In this document: piece by piece, positions 1 to 8,267 of the stretch
How the letters are laid out: every line of letters starts with the position of its first letter
Numbering within the stretch: position 1 is the stretch's first letter
Program-made: the position numbers and the translations under genes
DNA from: DSYU01 sp964437595
GTDB lineage: Bacteria; Chloroflexota; Anaerolineae; Anaerolineales; Anaerolineaceae
NCBI GenBank assembly: GCA_964437595.1
Contig: CAYTHO010000025.1
Coordinates: 1-61,904 of the forward strand
Direction: 5' to 3'
Length of the DNA stretch: 61,904 nucleotides
Notes under the pieces: generated by a model
What the model was told of the DNA's origin: nothing
The model's input: the letters and a program-made list of their open reading frames with translations, nothing else
The model's database searches: none

Positions 1-27
1 AATGTGGGCGCTTGTGGCGCCCACATT
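1..27. terminator. Hairpin, probable terminator of an upstream gene
   Basis: An 11-bp perfect stem (AATGTGGGCGC with its complement GCGCCCACATT, loop TTGTG) sits at the very edge of the window. It lies before the response regulator gene, so it probably ends a gene outside the window. There is only a short T run after it. Confidence 0.55.
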
Positions 28-56
28 CTTACCCATATAAAGTACACTTAACTCCG

Positions 57-767
57 ATGAATGAATTGATCCTTGTCGTTGATGACGATGCGCGCATTGT
101 GAAGCTGGCCCGCGATTACCTGGAGAAAGCCGGCTTCCGCGTGTTGAGCGCCGCGGATGGGCCGGGCGCGCTGTCCGCCGCGCGCCGCGAGCGCCCTGAC
201 CTGATCGTCCTCGACCTGATGCTGCCAGGGATGGATGGGCTGGACGTAACCCGCGCGCTGCGCCGCGAGTCGGATGTGCCCATTATCATGCTCACCGCGC
301 GGGTGGAGGAGACGGACCGGCTGATCGGGCTGGAGCTTGGCGCGGATGATTATATTTCCAAGCCCTTTTCCCCACGTGAGCTGGTCGCCAGGGTGCGTAC
401 CGTGCTGCGCCGGGTGGTGGGTGCCCCCCGCCAGGCCGGTCCGCTGCGCGCCGCCGACCTGGAGATTGATCTGGATGGTCACCGCTTGACGCGCGCGGGC
501 GCCCCGGTCAAGCTCTCGCGCATTGAGTTCAGCCTGCTGGCGATCCTGGCCCAGCACCCGGGGCAGACCTTTACCCGCGCGCAGCTACTCGACCGGCTGC
601 ACGGGATCACCTTTGACGGTTATGACCGCAGCATCGACGCGCACATCAAGAACCTGCGCCGCAAGCTGGAGCCCGACCCGGCCAATCCCCGCTACGTGCT
701 GACCGTGTACGGCATCGGCTACCAGTTTACCGAAGCCCAGGTGAGGTCCGTTGATGCCGATTCATAA
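57..767 (+). CDS. OmpR/PhoB-family response regulator
   Basis: Cytoplasmic DNA-binding response regulator of a two-component system. The receiver domain (about residues 3-118) has the acidic pair near D9-D10, phospho-acceptor D53 in LIVLDLMLPGMDG and the conserved Lys in YISKPFSP. A winged-helix effector domain (about 130-228) ends with the typical RRKLEPDP and YGIGYQF segments. The ATG at 57 is preferred over an in-frame ATG at 12, because the family begins directly with the LILVVDDD strand. The downstream histidine kinase overlaps it by 14 bases, so the two are co-transcribed partners. Regulated targets cannot be read from the sequence. Confidence 0.95.
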   Translation: MNELILVVDDDARIVKLARDYLEKAGFRVLSAADGPGALSAARRERPDLIVLDLMLPGMDGLDVTRALRRESDVPIIMLTARVEETDRLIGLELGADDYISKPFSPRELVARVRTVLRRVVGAPRQAGPLRAADLEIDLDGHRLTRAGAPVKLSRIEFSLLAILAQHPGQTFTRAQLLDRLHGITFDGYDRSIDAHIKNLRRKLEPDPANPRYVLTVYGIGYQFTEAQVRSVDADS

Positions 768-2028
768 GCACAGCTTCAGGCGGCGGTCCTACCCCTGGCG
801 CATGGATGAGGAGGAATCCCCCGCGCCGTCCGACGGTCAGGACCCGGGCGGCGAACCCTCTGGATCGCCCTGGATGTACGGTCCGCCCTGGCAGTATTGG
901 AGTGGGAGGCAGGCCATGCCGCCGCACTGGCCGGGCGGCCCGGCGTGGCATGGCAACCCGCCCTGGCAGGGAAAGCAGCGCTTCTTATTCCGGCGCTTTG
1001 CGCGGTTCGTGGCTTTCCTGGCGCTGATCGTTGTGCTGGGGGTAGCCGGGTTATCGTTTCTATTTTCGCGCACCCTTCACCGGCCCGGGATTGCCGCGGT
1101 CGGGGTGCTGATCGTGAGTATTTTGATTATCATAGGCAGCGTAATGTTTGCCATCAGCCGCGCGGCGCGCTCCTTTGCCCGTTCGATGGAGCCGCTGGCG
1201 CGGGTGATGGCCGCCGCCGACGCAGTAAGTGAGGGCAATTTGAACACGCGCGTGCCGGAAGACGCTCCCGGCGAGTTTGGCCGCCTGCAAGTGGCGTTCA
1301 ACCGCATGGTAACGGAACTGCAGCGCACCGACCAGCAGCGCCGCAACCTGACCGCCGATGTGGCCCACGAACTGCGCACGCCCTTGCACGTGATCCAGGG
1401 CAATTTGGAAGGCATTTTAGACGGCGTGTACCCGGCGGATACCGCCCAGGTGGAGCTGCTGCTGGATGAAACCCGCCAGCTTGCGCGCCTGGTTGAAGAC
1501 CTGCGCACGCTCTCGCTGGCTGAGGCCGGGCAACTGCCCCTGCACTTCGAGGCCATCGATGTGAATGATCTGCTGCAGGATGTGGCTACCAGCTTCAGCG
1601 GGCAGGCCGAATCCGCAGGGGTGGCGCTGGCGGCGGAAATCCACGGATCGTTGCTTACCATCCAGGGCGACCCCGGGCGGTTGGACCAGGTGCTGAGCAA
1701 CCTGGTCGCTAACGCGCTGCGCCATACGCCTGCCGGGGGCAGCATCTACCTGCGAGCCGAACCGCTGCCGGGCGGCCCGCCCCACCTGCGCATCACCGTC
1801 ACGGATACTGGCAGTGGAATTCCTGCCGAGGACCTGCCTTTCATCTTCGACCATTTCTGGCGCGGCGACCGCGCCCGCCAAAAAGATGGGCAGGGTTCCA
1901 CCGGCCTGGGGCTGGCGATTACCCGCCAATTGGTCCAGGCGCACGGGGGAAGGATCGCGGTGGAGAGCAGGCCAGGGGAGGGGACGGAGTTCACCATCGA
2001 TTTACCCGCCGGCCCGGCGCCCGACTGA
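754..2028 (+). CDS. Sensor histidine kinase, HAMP type
   Basis: Membrane histidine kinase, partner of the overlapping response regulator. A proline/tryptophan-rich cytoplasmic N-terminus (about 75 residues, many PPW and GPPW motifs) precedes two membrane helices (about 85-105 and 113-135) with almost no extracellular loop between them. This suggests that it senses a membrane or intracellular signal. A HAMP domain follows, then the dimerisation helix with phospho-acceptor His205 in DVAHELRTPLH, and an ATPase domain with the N box NLVANALRHTP, DTGSGIP, and the G box GSTGLGLAI. The start is the ATG at 754, preceded by a strong AGGTGAGG site. A TTG three bases upstream is less likely. Confidence 0.93.
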   Translation: MPIHKHSFRRRSYPWRMDEEESPAPSDGQDPGGEPSGSPWMYGPPWQYWSGRQAMPPHWPGGPAWHGNPPWQGKQRFLFRRFARFVAFLALIVVLGVAGLSFLFSRTLHRPGIAAVGVLIVSILIIIGSVMFAISRAARSFARSMEPLARVMAAADAVSEGNLNTRVPEDAPGEFGRLQVAFNRMVTELQRTDQQRRNLTADVAHELRTPLHVIQGNLEGILDGVYPADTAQVELLLDETRQLARLVEDLRTLSLAEAGQLPLHFEAIDVNDLLQDVATSFSGQAESAGVALAAEIHGSLLTIQGDPGRLDQVLSNLVANALRHTPAGGSIYLRAEPLPGGPPHLRITVTDTGSGIPAEDLPFIFDHFWRGDRARQKDGQGSTGLGLAITRQLVQAHGGRIAVESRPGEGTEFTIDLPAGPAPD

Positions 2029-2077
2029 ACCTGAATAGCCTGGGTGACGAAAACTTTGATGCCGCGCCGTGACCTAT

Positions 2078-2305
2078 TTAATCCACGCGGTTGATCGATA
2101 TAAAGATGTAGCCTGACCCGTGCAGGTGGCGCAGCAGGCCAATCACTCCGGCCTGATCGGTAACCGCAGCAAATAGGGTGGAGGGCTGGCTTTCCAAAGG
2201 CGGCAGGTCGGTGATGATGGTTAACTGCTGCGGGCTCAGTTTGTTGATCTCATTGCCATCTACCCGCCCGGCCACCCGGATGTGGTACGTGCCGGTGTCA
2301 GGCAT
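2078..2305 (-). CDS. Small conserved hypothetical protein
   Basis: A 75-residue protein whose ATG overlaps the last codons of the flavodoxin gene by 8 bases, so the two are translationally coupled. The pattern YHIRVAGRVDGNE followed by LTIITDLPPLE, then DQAGVIGLLRHLHGSGYIFISINR, resembles a widespread small family that ends in a DQAALHGLLxxIxxLGLxLLSVxR-type motif. The function of that family is unknown to me. It is soluble with no signal peptide. Confidence that it is a real gene comes from the coupling and the family-like C-terminus. Confidence 0.7.
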   Translation of the reverse strand: MPDTGTYHIRVAGRVDGNEINKLSPQQLTIITDLPPLESQPSTLFAAVTDQAGVIGLLRHLHGSGYIFISINRVD

Positions 2306-2798
2306 GTTGGGCCGCCGCCTGGGCCAGCTCGGCGCCCCACTGGCGGGCCTTTTCCAGCTCGCCTTTCTTCAATGGCCCGTAGGCGCCGGTGACGATGAAT
2401 CGCCGGGCTTTGGCCGCCTCGCGGTAGCCGGCCTGCTCCAGCATCTGCCCGATGGCCTTGGTCGCCGCGCCTGGCGACCACCACAGGCGCGTCTCGAAGG
2501 CGGCGTAGTACCCGCTTCCGGCGGGCAGCTTTACCAGCCACGAACGCATGGTGGGGGTGGAGAGCTTCTCCGGCGGGCGCATGGGGTTGCCGCGGATGCT
2601 CTCGCGCATGGCCTCATCCGGCAGGCGGAAGCCCAGCAGCGGCGCCCCGGCCACGATCAAGTCCGCCCCGGCGGCATCGGAGGGCGAGACTTCAGCGGTG
2701 GAGAGCGCCCGCGCCCCCGGCCCCATGCCTTCCGCGATGGCTTTGGCGACGGCGGCGGTGTTTCCCCAGATCGATTCGTAGATCACGATGGTTTTCAT
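2298..2798 (-). CDS. Flavodoxin-domain protein
   Basis: A 166-residue flavodoxin-fold protein. The N-terminal strand and phosphate-binding loop (IVIYESIWGNTAAVAKAIAEG, about residues 4-24) match the FMN-binding site. Later GADLIVAGAPLLGFRLPDEAMR and the C-terminal FIVTGAYGPLKKGELEKARQWGAEL match the rest of the fold. The family includes electron carriers and HemG-like oxidases; which of these applies here is unclear. The gene lies between a DUF4386 membrane protein upstream and the 75-residue protein downstream, all leftward. A second flavodoxin gene at 11.5 kb is also linked to a DUF4386 gene. Confidence 0.88.
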   Translation of the reverse strand: MKTIVIYESIWGNTAAVAKAIAEGMGPGARALSTAEVSPSDAAGADLIVAGAPLLGFRLPDEAMRESIRGNPMRPPEKLSTPTMRSWLVKLPAGSGYYAAFETRLWWSPGAATKAIGQMLEQAGYREAAKARRFIVTGAYGPLKKGELEKARQWGAELAQAAAQHA

Positions 2799-2840
2799 TT
2801 TATTCCCTCAGCTTTCATTATTGCATTCGATTTCTTGTAG

Positions 2841-2860
2841 GGCAGGTATCCCTACCTGCC
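2841..2860. terminator. Short hairpin after DUF4386 gene
   Basis: Perfect 8-bp stem GGCAGGTA/TACCTGCC with loop TCCC, located between the DUF4386 gene and the flavodoxin gene. It could attenuate leftward transcription. A further copy of GGCAGGTA occurs at about 2909, so it may instead be a small repeat. Confidence 0.4.
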
Positions 2861-2922
2861 ATCTTGCTTTAGACCGTCTGGCGTTCGCGTAAGAAAACCC
2901 TGGCGGGCAGGTATGGTGCGGT

Positions 2923-3705
2923 TCAGGCGGCGCGCGGCTCCAGCGGCTCCCCCCGCAGCAGGCAGAGCGCGGTGATTGCCATCCAGGCCAGGCTCAGCGG
3001 CCCGCCGACCAGGGCGAAGCCCATGCCGAGATTGTATTGGCCGGGGATGAAGGCGGAAATGATGCTGAACAGCGCCAGGAAGATGTAGCCCAGCAGCCCA
3101 GCCCAACCCGCCCAGCGGCTGAAGACCCTGCCGCGCAGCATCACCACGGCCATCAACGCGCTGGCGATCTCCGGGAGAAAGAAGCTGAGAAATGAACCCG
3201 TGCCAGTATCTTCCTGCGCCAGCAGGGCCTGCCCGGCGCTGACCAGCAGGGTTTTGTGGGCTTCGCTGGTGGCGGCGGCATACTGGCTGCTGAGCGACAG
3301 CATGGGCAGGGCCACGTTGCTGGCGATATACACGGCGGCGCCCAGGCACGACAGGGTAAGGGCCAGCCCGGAGGAAGCAGGGGATACACGCCGGTGCATG
3401 CCGAACAGCGCGTAGAACACCAGCACGCCGCAGAAGGTGTTGACCACGTTGAGAATACCCATATTGCGCAGCGCCAGCAAAGGCTGTTCGCGGTACAGGG
3501 TGAACCAGTCCACCACGCTCATCTCGCCGGGGACGCTGCCGGTGCCCGGAATGAAGGAGATGCCAATATCGATCAGCCCGGTCAGGATCATCAGCAGCGC
3601 GGCGGCGCCCCCGGCCCGGTAGACGCCGGTCCAGGTGGAATGCGCCGGGGTGCTTTGCGCTGCGGGCTGTGCATGTTTCATCGATAAAGTGTTTGCTGCC
3701 ATCAT
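2923..3705 (-). CDS. DUF4386-family membrane protein
   Basis: A 260-residue integral membrane protein with about six hydrophobic helices, matching the DUF4386 family layout. Recognisable features are the N-terminal YRAGGAAALLMILTGLID, a conserved middle stretch SGLALTLSCLGAAVYIASNVAL, and LSSQYAAATSE before a helix. No catalytic motif is visible and the role is unknown. The start at 3705 has an AAAGGAAA site four bases upstream; the next ATG at 3702 is equally possible. It is about 36% similar by eye to the 285-residue homolog at 10.7 kb, especially in the YRAGGAAALL and LSxQYAAA segments; this is an impression, not a computed value. Confidence 0.85.
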   Translation of the reverse strand: MMAANTLSMKHAQPAAQSTPAHSTWTGVYRAGGAAALLMILTGLIDIGISFIPGTGSVPGEMSVVDWFTLYREQPLLALRNMGILNVVNTFCGVLVFYALFGMHRRVSPASSGLALTLSCLGAAVYIASNVALPMLSLSSQYAAATSEAHKTLLVSAGQALLAQEDTGTGSFLSFFLPEIASALMAVVMLRGRVFSRWAGWAGLLGYIFLALFSIISAFIPGQYNLGMGFALVGGPLSLAWMAITALCLLRGEPLEPRAA

Positions 3706-3787
3706 GTTTCCTTTTTTTCTCTGTGTTCATTTGCGTTCATCTGTGGCTTCGCTTTCTGAACCACATCCATCATACTCAAAACGAAAC

Positions 3788-3822
3788 CGGCCCGGGTCAC
3801 ATGAATGTGTGACTCAGGCCGG
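3788..3822. terminator. Imperfect hairpin ending the AraC-peptidase operon
   Basis: CGGCCCGGGTCACAT pairs imperfectly with GTGTGACTCAGGCCG around a GAAT loop, between the S51 peptidase stop and the next leftward gene. Its position fits a terminator for leftward transcription. Confidence 0.55.
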
Positions 3823-3868
3823 GAAAAGATGTGATTTTACGGAAACTCTTAAGGGAGAAATGAAAAAC

Positions 3869-4543
3869 CTACTCCACTACCTCGCCGGGAGCGAAAGAAT
3901 CCTCGCCCTTCAGGGTGTACCGCACCACAGCCTCGCTGCCCACCGCGTACAGGTGATCGCCTTCGCGGTAGACGCCCGCTGTTTCCGCCAGTGCAATGGA
4001 TGGGATGCCGGTGCGACGCGTATATGCGCGGATGCGCCCGGCATCATCGGGCTGGTAATGGCACCAGATGGTGTAGCCCAGGGCCAGGTCCAGGCCGGTG
4101 GTATCCGTCAGGCCGATGATGTTTTCGTCGATGTGCGCGCAGGAGGCGATATCGTAGCCGAGGATAATCGCCCCGGCGCTGCCGCCGTAGGCTGCTTTGC
4201 CAGACAGGATAAATTCTTCCAGCGCCCGGTCGAGGTGGTGAGCGCGGATTTGCTGGAGCAGGAAGAAGGTGTTGCCGCCGCCGATGTAAACAGCATCGTA
4301 GCGGGCCAGGTCGCGGGCGGTCTTGCCGGTAAGGTCCATCCAGGCATCGATGGTGGTCGCTCCCAGCGGGGCAAGCGTGTTCTTGATCCAGCGCACCCCG
4401 GCCTCTTTATTCGATGGGTGGACCAGGGCAGAGGGCAGGTACAACAGCCGCCCACCGTTTAGCCACCCGGTAAAGATTTCATCCAAAGGGCGGGAATCGC
4501 GCTCATCGCCGCCGCCCGCGAGCATGATCCGCGGCTGTGCCAT
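3869..4543 (-). CDS. Peptidase S51-like protein (PepE/cyanophycinase family)
   Basis: A 224-residue protein of the peptidase S51 / class I glutamine amidotransferase-like fold. Visible signatures are the N-terminal MLAGGGDE, DAVYIGGGNTFFLLQQ, and the nucleophile elbow AYGGSAGAIILG with Ser122. The family includes aspartyl dipeptidases and cyanophycin-cleaving enzymes; this length fits the small PepE-like members. No signal peptide, so cytoplasmic. The start has a good AAAGGAG site 7 bases upstream. It is the last gene of a four-gene leftward operon with an AraC regulator and a putative zinc peptidase, suggesting peptide turnover under one regulator. The substrate is not predictable. Confidence 0.87.
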   Translation of the reverse strand: MAQPRIMLAGGGDERDSRPLDEIFTGWLNGGRLLYLPSALVHPSNKEAGVRWIKNTLAPLGATTIDAWMDLTGKTARDLARYDAVYIGGGNTFFLLQQIRAHHLDRALEEFILSGKAAYGGSAGAIILGYDIASCAHIDENIIGLTDTTGLDLALGYTIWCHYQPDDAGRIRAYTRRTGIPSIALAETAGVYREGDHLYAVGSEAVVRYTLKGEDSFAPGEVVE

Positions 4544-4562
4544 GCTGTACTCCTTTCACACC

Positions 4563-5327
4563 CTATGCGCGCCGGTACATGCGGTCGAACAATTCCTTGA
4601 CGAGGTTAACCAGCTCAGGCTCCTGCCTGCTGAGCAGCTTGATGAAGTGTGAGCCGCCTGCATAAAATGCCACGCGGTTGAATGGTAGATCTTTTCCGCC
4701 GTGGTTTTCAGGCAGCCCCAACCGGCGCTGGATTTCGTTTTCGATGTACCGCGCGAAACCCTCTTTCCACTCTTGCCAGACCATGTATTCGTAATCGTGT
4801 TCATCGAGCATGGCCTTGAGCTGTGCGCGGATATATTCAGCTTCAAGCAGGGTATGGCTGGCCAGCAGGGCTTGATACGCCTGTTCAAATTCCGGCAAGT
4901 TGTATGGGAATGGGTGGTCGATCTCCCACATATAATCGTTGGCTTCCTGCGCTCTGCGCGCAACGCCGAGTCTTTGCTTCAGCGAAAATTCGCAGGTCTC
5001 GAACTGCTGGCAGTGGACAAACTCATGGAAGATGGTGACATAGCCATCCAGATCGTCGAAGACCTCCCCGGTCACCACGCAGGCCATGCGCAGGTTGTAA
5101 CTTTCCAGGGAGAAGGCCGCGCGCACGCCGTCGGGGATGGGCATGGGGAACTCGACCCGCTTGATGAAGGTATAAGCATCCTGGTGCGGCGGCACATCGT
5201 AGATGAGGAACTGGCCGTTCTCCGCGATGGCGACCGGGCACACCTTTTCCAGGAAGGGGTGGATATCGCGGATCGCTTGTTGAATCTCAAAGATTTTCTT
5301 CAGCGCATAACTGTAATCGGTTTCCAT
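4563..5327 (-). CDS. Putative zinc metallopeptidase (HEXXH, gluzincin-like)
   Basis: A 254-residue soluble protein I do not recognise as a named family. It has HEFVH at residues 101-105 (a zinc-binding HEXXH) and, about 84 residues later, EWKEGFARYIENE, where E189 in the EGxARY context fits a third zinc ligand as in gluzincins. A GGSHFI segment lies near the C-terminus. The preceding region (VPPHQDAYTFIKRVEFPMPIPDG) has no known motif. It lies 9 bases downstream of the cysteine-rich gene and 19 bases upstream of the S51 peptidase gene, so the operon would encode two different peptidases. No export signal is seen. Activity is inferred only from the motif. Confidence 0.8.
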   Translation of the reverse strand: METDYSYALKKIFEIQQAIRDIHPFLEKVCPVAIAENGQFLIYDVPPHQDAYTFIKRVEFPMPIPDGVRAAFSLESYNLRMACVVTGEVFDDLDGYVTIFHEFVHCQQFETCEFSLKQRLGVARRAQEANDYMWEIDHPFPYNLPEFEQAYQALLASHTLLEAEYIRAQLKAMLDEHDYEYMVWQEWKEGFARYIENEIQRRLGLPENHGGKDLPFNRVAFYAGGSHFIKLLSRQEPELVNLVKELFDRMYRRA

Positions 5328-5336
5328 ATTCCCCCA

Positions 5337-5795
5337 TCATTCTGGTAAGATATGAATCTTGGTGCTGCAGCGATCCCCGCCCAGCAGGTACGCCTCGGTG
5401 ATCTGCACCTCAACCGCGCGGCCCAGCAGCCTGCCAAAGATTTCTTCCTGGAAGTGCTTGCAGCAATAATGGCACAGCGACTCCGGCGGCTGGGGTCCGC
5501 TGGCATAGGCGCACGCGCAGCGGTCCACGATGCGCCCGGTCAGCAGCAGCGCCGAGCGGTCCTCGCTGAATTCCAGCCGCTCCCAGTATTTGGATGCATT
5601 CTGGACGTTAATGCGGTCCAGAAAGGCCTGCGCGTCGCCGTTGAAAGAATCGACCCACGCGCCCATCTTGTGGCGGATAAAGCAGCCCCGCCCAAGCTCG
5701 CTGAAAATGCTGTTTTTTACCGCCTCGCTCTGCGTGGCGTCGATGTAGGTCAGTAAGGCCTGGATCTGTTCCAGATCACTTTCATTTTGGCTCAT
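5337..5795 (-). CDS. Cysteine-rich hypothetical protein, possibly V4R-like ligand sensor
   Basis: A 152-residue cytoplasmic protein. The C-terminal half carries six cysteines in RCACAYASGP, SLCHYCCKHF and GGDRCSTKIHIL, with a further Cys in GRGCFIRH. The pattern CHYC..., then VQITEAYLLGGDRCxxxI, resembles the small-molecule or metal-binding 4-vinyl-reductase-like (V4R) and related sensor domains, but I cannot assign a family with certainty. It starts 1 base after the AraC regulator stop and lies 9 bases before the HEXXH gene. It could be a ligand sensor or a metal-binding partner of the regulator. Confidence 0.75.
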   Translation of the reverse strand: MSQNESDLEQIQALLTYIDATQSEAVKNSIFSELGRGCFIRHKMGAWVDSFNGDAQAFLDRINVQNASKYWERLEFSEDRSALLLTGRIVDRCACAYASGPQPPESLCHYCCKHFQEEIFGRLLGRAVEVQITEAYLLGGDRCSTKIHILPE

Positions 5796-5796
5796 G

Positions 5797-6822
5797 TTAC
5801 CCGTCCACTAGGCTTTGCCGGTACTCTTTGGGGGTTCGTCCTGTCCATTTCTTGAAGGATTTTCGAAAAACGCTGGGCTCGGAGAACCCCAGCAGGTAGG
5901 TGATCTGTTCCGCGGTGTAGTTCTCGCGCAGGTACTGCTTCGCCAGCCGCTCGCGGGTATCGCGCAGCAGTTCACTGAAGTCGGTGCCTTCCGCTTCCAG
6001 GCGCTTTTGCAGCGTGCGCACGCTGACCGCCATCTCCCTGGCAACTTTTTGGATGGAGAGCGATTCGTCATCCAGGCGCGCCAGCAGGATCTTGGTTACC
6101 GCGCGGGTGTGCTCGTTGTTGGGCCGGTCCATCTGCGCGATGAAATCCTGGGCGTATTTTTCAAAATATTCCAGCAGCGGGGCGTTAGCCATCAACACCG
6201 GCTGGGTGATATGACTCCAGTCCATGACAAAGGCGTTTTCGCGCCGACCAAAGTGCACCGGACAGTGGAAGATGCGCTCGTACTCGGCTCGCGACTCCGG
6301 CTCGGGATAGGTGAAGGTGATTTCCAGCGGGTAGAGCCGCGCGCCGGTGAGGGTTTGCATCATGCGCGCCGTGCTGGAGAAGACGGTCTCGATGCAGTGG
6401 CGCGACATGTCCGGCGCATAGGGTGGGGTTTCGAATATCACCTTGATCTTATTAATCCGCGGCTCCGCCCTGGCCTGGATCAGGTTGCCGATGATGCGCG
6501 AGTAGCGGTTGGCTTTTTCAAAGGCTTCGCCCAGCGTGCGGCAGTTCATCATCATATAGCCCAGGATCGACCAGGTGCCCGGCCCGGCGTATTCACCAGC
6601 GTGCAGGCCAAAGTAGGGATCGTTGGTATAGCGCGCCGCCGATTCCTGGATCAGCAGGTAGGTTTCAAGCGGAATGTACGCATCTGGGGATTTCACCGAA
6701 GCCGGGTCAACGCCCAGCGAGCGCAGGTAGGCATCCACATCGACCTTCAGCGCTTCCAGGTAGAGGAACAACTGCGCGAGGACGGTTATGGAAATTTCAA
6801 GTGGTTCAACTGCGGGCGGCAT
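5797..6822 (-). CDS. AraC-family transcriptional regulator
   Basis: A 341-residue regulator. The N-terminal part (about 15-210) matches the arabinose-operon-regulator type domain found in OruR/ArgR-like AraC members (LGVDPASV, GLHAGEYAGPGTWSILGYMMMNCRTLGEA, and FHCPVHFGRRENAFV). The C-terminal AraC DNA-binding domain (about 245-338) has two helix-turn-helix units, QKVAREMAVSVRTLQKRL and EQITYLLGFSEPSVFRKSFKKWTGRTPKEYR. It heads a leftward operon with a cysteine-rich protein, a HEXXH protein and an S51 peptidase (gaps of 1, 9 and 19 bases), which it probably controls. The inducer is unknown. Confidence 0.93.
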   Translation of the reverse strand: MPPAVEPLEISITVLAQLFLYLEALKVDVDAYLRSLGVDPASVKSPDAYIPLETYLLIQESAARYTNDPYFGLHAGEYAGPGTWSILGYMMMNCRTLGEAFEKANRYSRIIGNLIQARAEPRINKIKVIFETPPYAPDMSRHCIETVFSSTARMMQTLTGARLYPLEITFTYPEPESRAEYERIFHCPVHFGRRENAFVMDWSHITQPVLMANAPLLEYFEKYAQDFIAQMDRPNNEHTRAVTKILLARLDDESLSIQKVAREMAVSVRTLQKRLEAEGTDFSELLRDTRERLAKQYLRENYTAEQITYLLGFSEPSVFRKSFKKWTGRTPKEYRQSLVDG

Positions 6823-6930
6823 AGGCTAATGATAGCCGATTTTGCGCGAAAGACCCCGTTTTGTGCGCGAATAATCATGGATCGGATCGTCGAAACGGCG
6901 TAGGATTGTTTCTGATATTGACTTATCGCT

Positions 6931-6958
6931 AATCTCCAATCCCTAATCACCATTCCCG
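6931..6958. repeat. Low-complexity GGGATT-type repeat
   Basis: AATCTCCAATCCCTAATCACC on the plus strand is the complement of the GGGATTAGGGATTGGAGATT-type repeat that also occurs at 9945-9980 and 37330-37394. Here it lies between the divergent AraC and YdjM-like genes, just before the latter's AAAGGA ribosome site. Confidence 0.55.
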
Positions 6959-6970
6959 AAAGGATTATTC

Positions 6971-7507
6971 ATGGGCCCTGGACATCTTGCAATCGCTTTT
7001 GCCGCCAAACCGGCGGCTCCGAAAATACCGATATGGGCTTTACTGATCGCCAGTGAAGTCCCTGAGATATTGGTGTTTACATATATCGCGCTGGGCGTGG
7101 AAAATGCTGGCGCATCTACGATGACGGCTGCCGAAGGCATCCGCATTACCGCGCCGTCCACCATTTACTGGTCGCACGGCATGTTGATGTGCCTGGTCTA
7201 TACGGTCATTGTCGCCGCGATCACGTATGCCTTCACCCGCGACCGCCGCGCCAGCCTGATCACCGGGGCGCTGGTTTTCGGCCACTGGCTGCTCGACTTT
7301 ATCGTGCATCCCGCCGACCTGCCGTTGTTCTTCAGCGGCTCGCCGAAGGTCGGGCTGGGGTTATGGTCCAGCGGGCCAGGGCTGATCGTCGCCGGTATCC
7401 TCGACTTTGGCATGTTTTTCGCCGCACTGGTGTATTATTTGTGGTGGAAGGGCGTTTTCCATACCCTGCGCGGCTGGTTAAGACGTAAAAGCGAGCCAAC
7501 AGCGTGA
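6971..7507 (+). CDS. YdjM/DUF457-like membrane protein
   Basis: A 178-residue protein with about four membrane helices. Histidine/aspartate motifs typical of LexA-regulated YdjM-like (DUF457) proteins are visible: the N-terminal GPGHLAIAFAAK, SHGMLM, and GHWLLDFIVHPADLPL. These proteins are annotated as membrane-bound metal-dependent hydrolases, but their reaction is not firmly known. An AAAGGA site precedes the ATG. It is followed at 34 bases by a Tat-exported flavodoxin and the two may form an operon. Confidence 0.75.
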   Translation: MGPGHLAIAFAAKPAAPKIPIWALLIASEVPEILVFTYIALGVENAGASTMTAAEGIRITAPSTIYWSHGMLMCLVYTVIVAAITYAFTRDRRASLITGALVFGHWLLDFIVHPADLPLFFSGSPKVGLGLWSSGPGLIVAGILDFGMFFAALVYYLWWKGVFHTLRGWLRRKSEPTA

Positions 7508-7541
7508 AAGAGCGGAGCCGTACTGCGCAAAGGAAAGAGAT

Positions 7542-8231
7542 ATGGATCAACCAAAACGCTCCCGGCGGCGGTTTTTACGCCTGGTCGGGATCACTTTAGG
7601 GGCCTGCGCGCTCACCTGCGCCGGGTCGGGCTTGCTGCTGGCAGGGGAGGACCGCTCGAAAAGGGTGCTGCCGGTTGGGTTCCCGGACGTTCGCCTGGGC
7701 AGTGACGGCGCGTCAAAGCGCATCCTGGTGGCGTACGCCAGCGCGGCGGGTTCGACCGGTGGCGTGGCTGAGGCGATTGGGAAAACCCTGGCGGAAGGGG
7801 CATCCCTGGCGGTCGACGTGCGCCCGGTGAAAGCGGTGGACGATCTTACCTCGTACAGCGCGGTGGTAATCGGCAGCGCCATTCACGGCGGCAAAGGGCT
7901 GCCCGAGGCGGTGGAATTTATCCAGGCGAACCAGGAGCATCTGCGCCAGATGCCCACCACCCTATTCCATGTGGGGATGATGGCCGCCAGCCGCAGTCAG
8001 GCCAACCGCGATCTCGTCGCGCAGTTCCTGGCCGAGGAGCGCGAGATGGTGAAACCAGCGGCGGTGGGGAGCTTTGTCGGCGCGCTGTTCCCGGAGCAGT
8101 ACCCCGGCTTTGCCGGGTTTGGCATGCGCTTCTTCCTGGCCTACTGCGGGGCGGGCATGCGCGGCGGCGATTACCGCGACCCGGATGCGATCCGCGCCTG
8201 GGCCAGGAGTCTGCTCGTTTTGATCAAGTGA
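7542..8231 (+). CDS. Tat-exported flavodoxin-domain protein
   Basis: A 229-residue protein starting with a twin-arginine signal (RSRRRFLRLVGI then a hydrophobic stretch ALTCAGSGLLLAG), followed by a flavodoxin domain (about 60-225). The FMN loop is ILVAYASAAGSTGGVAEAIG, and later AVVIGSAIHGGKGLPEAVEFI resembles HemG-type protoporphyrinogen oxidase flavodoxins. Tat export fits a protein that folds with FMN before crossing the membrane. A periplasmic or extracytoplasmic flavodoxin is unusual. AAAGGAAAG precedes the ATG. Partner and reaction are unknown; it may act with the upstream membrane protein. Confidence 0.88.
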   Translation: MDQPKRSRRRFLRLVGITLGACALTCAGSGLLLAGEDRSKRVLPVGFPDVRLGSDGASKRILVAYASAAGSTGGVAEAIGKTLAEGASLAVDVRPVKAVDDLTSYSAVVIGSAIHGGKGLPEAVEFIQANQEHLRQMPTTLFHVGMMAASRSQANRDLVAQFLAEEREMVKPAAVGSFVGALFPEQYPGFAGFGMRFFLAYCGAGMRGGDYRDPDAIRAWARSLLVLIK

Positions 8232-8267
8232 AGTATTATTTTTTCTGGCGGCCTATCTTTTTACGCA

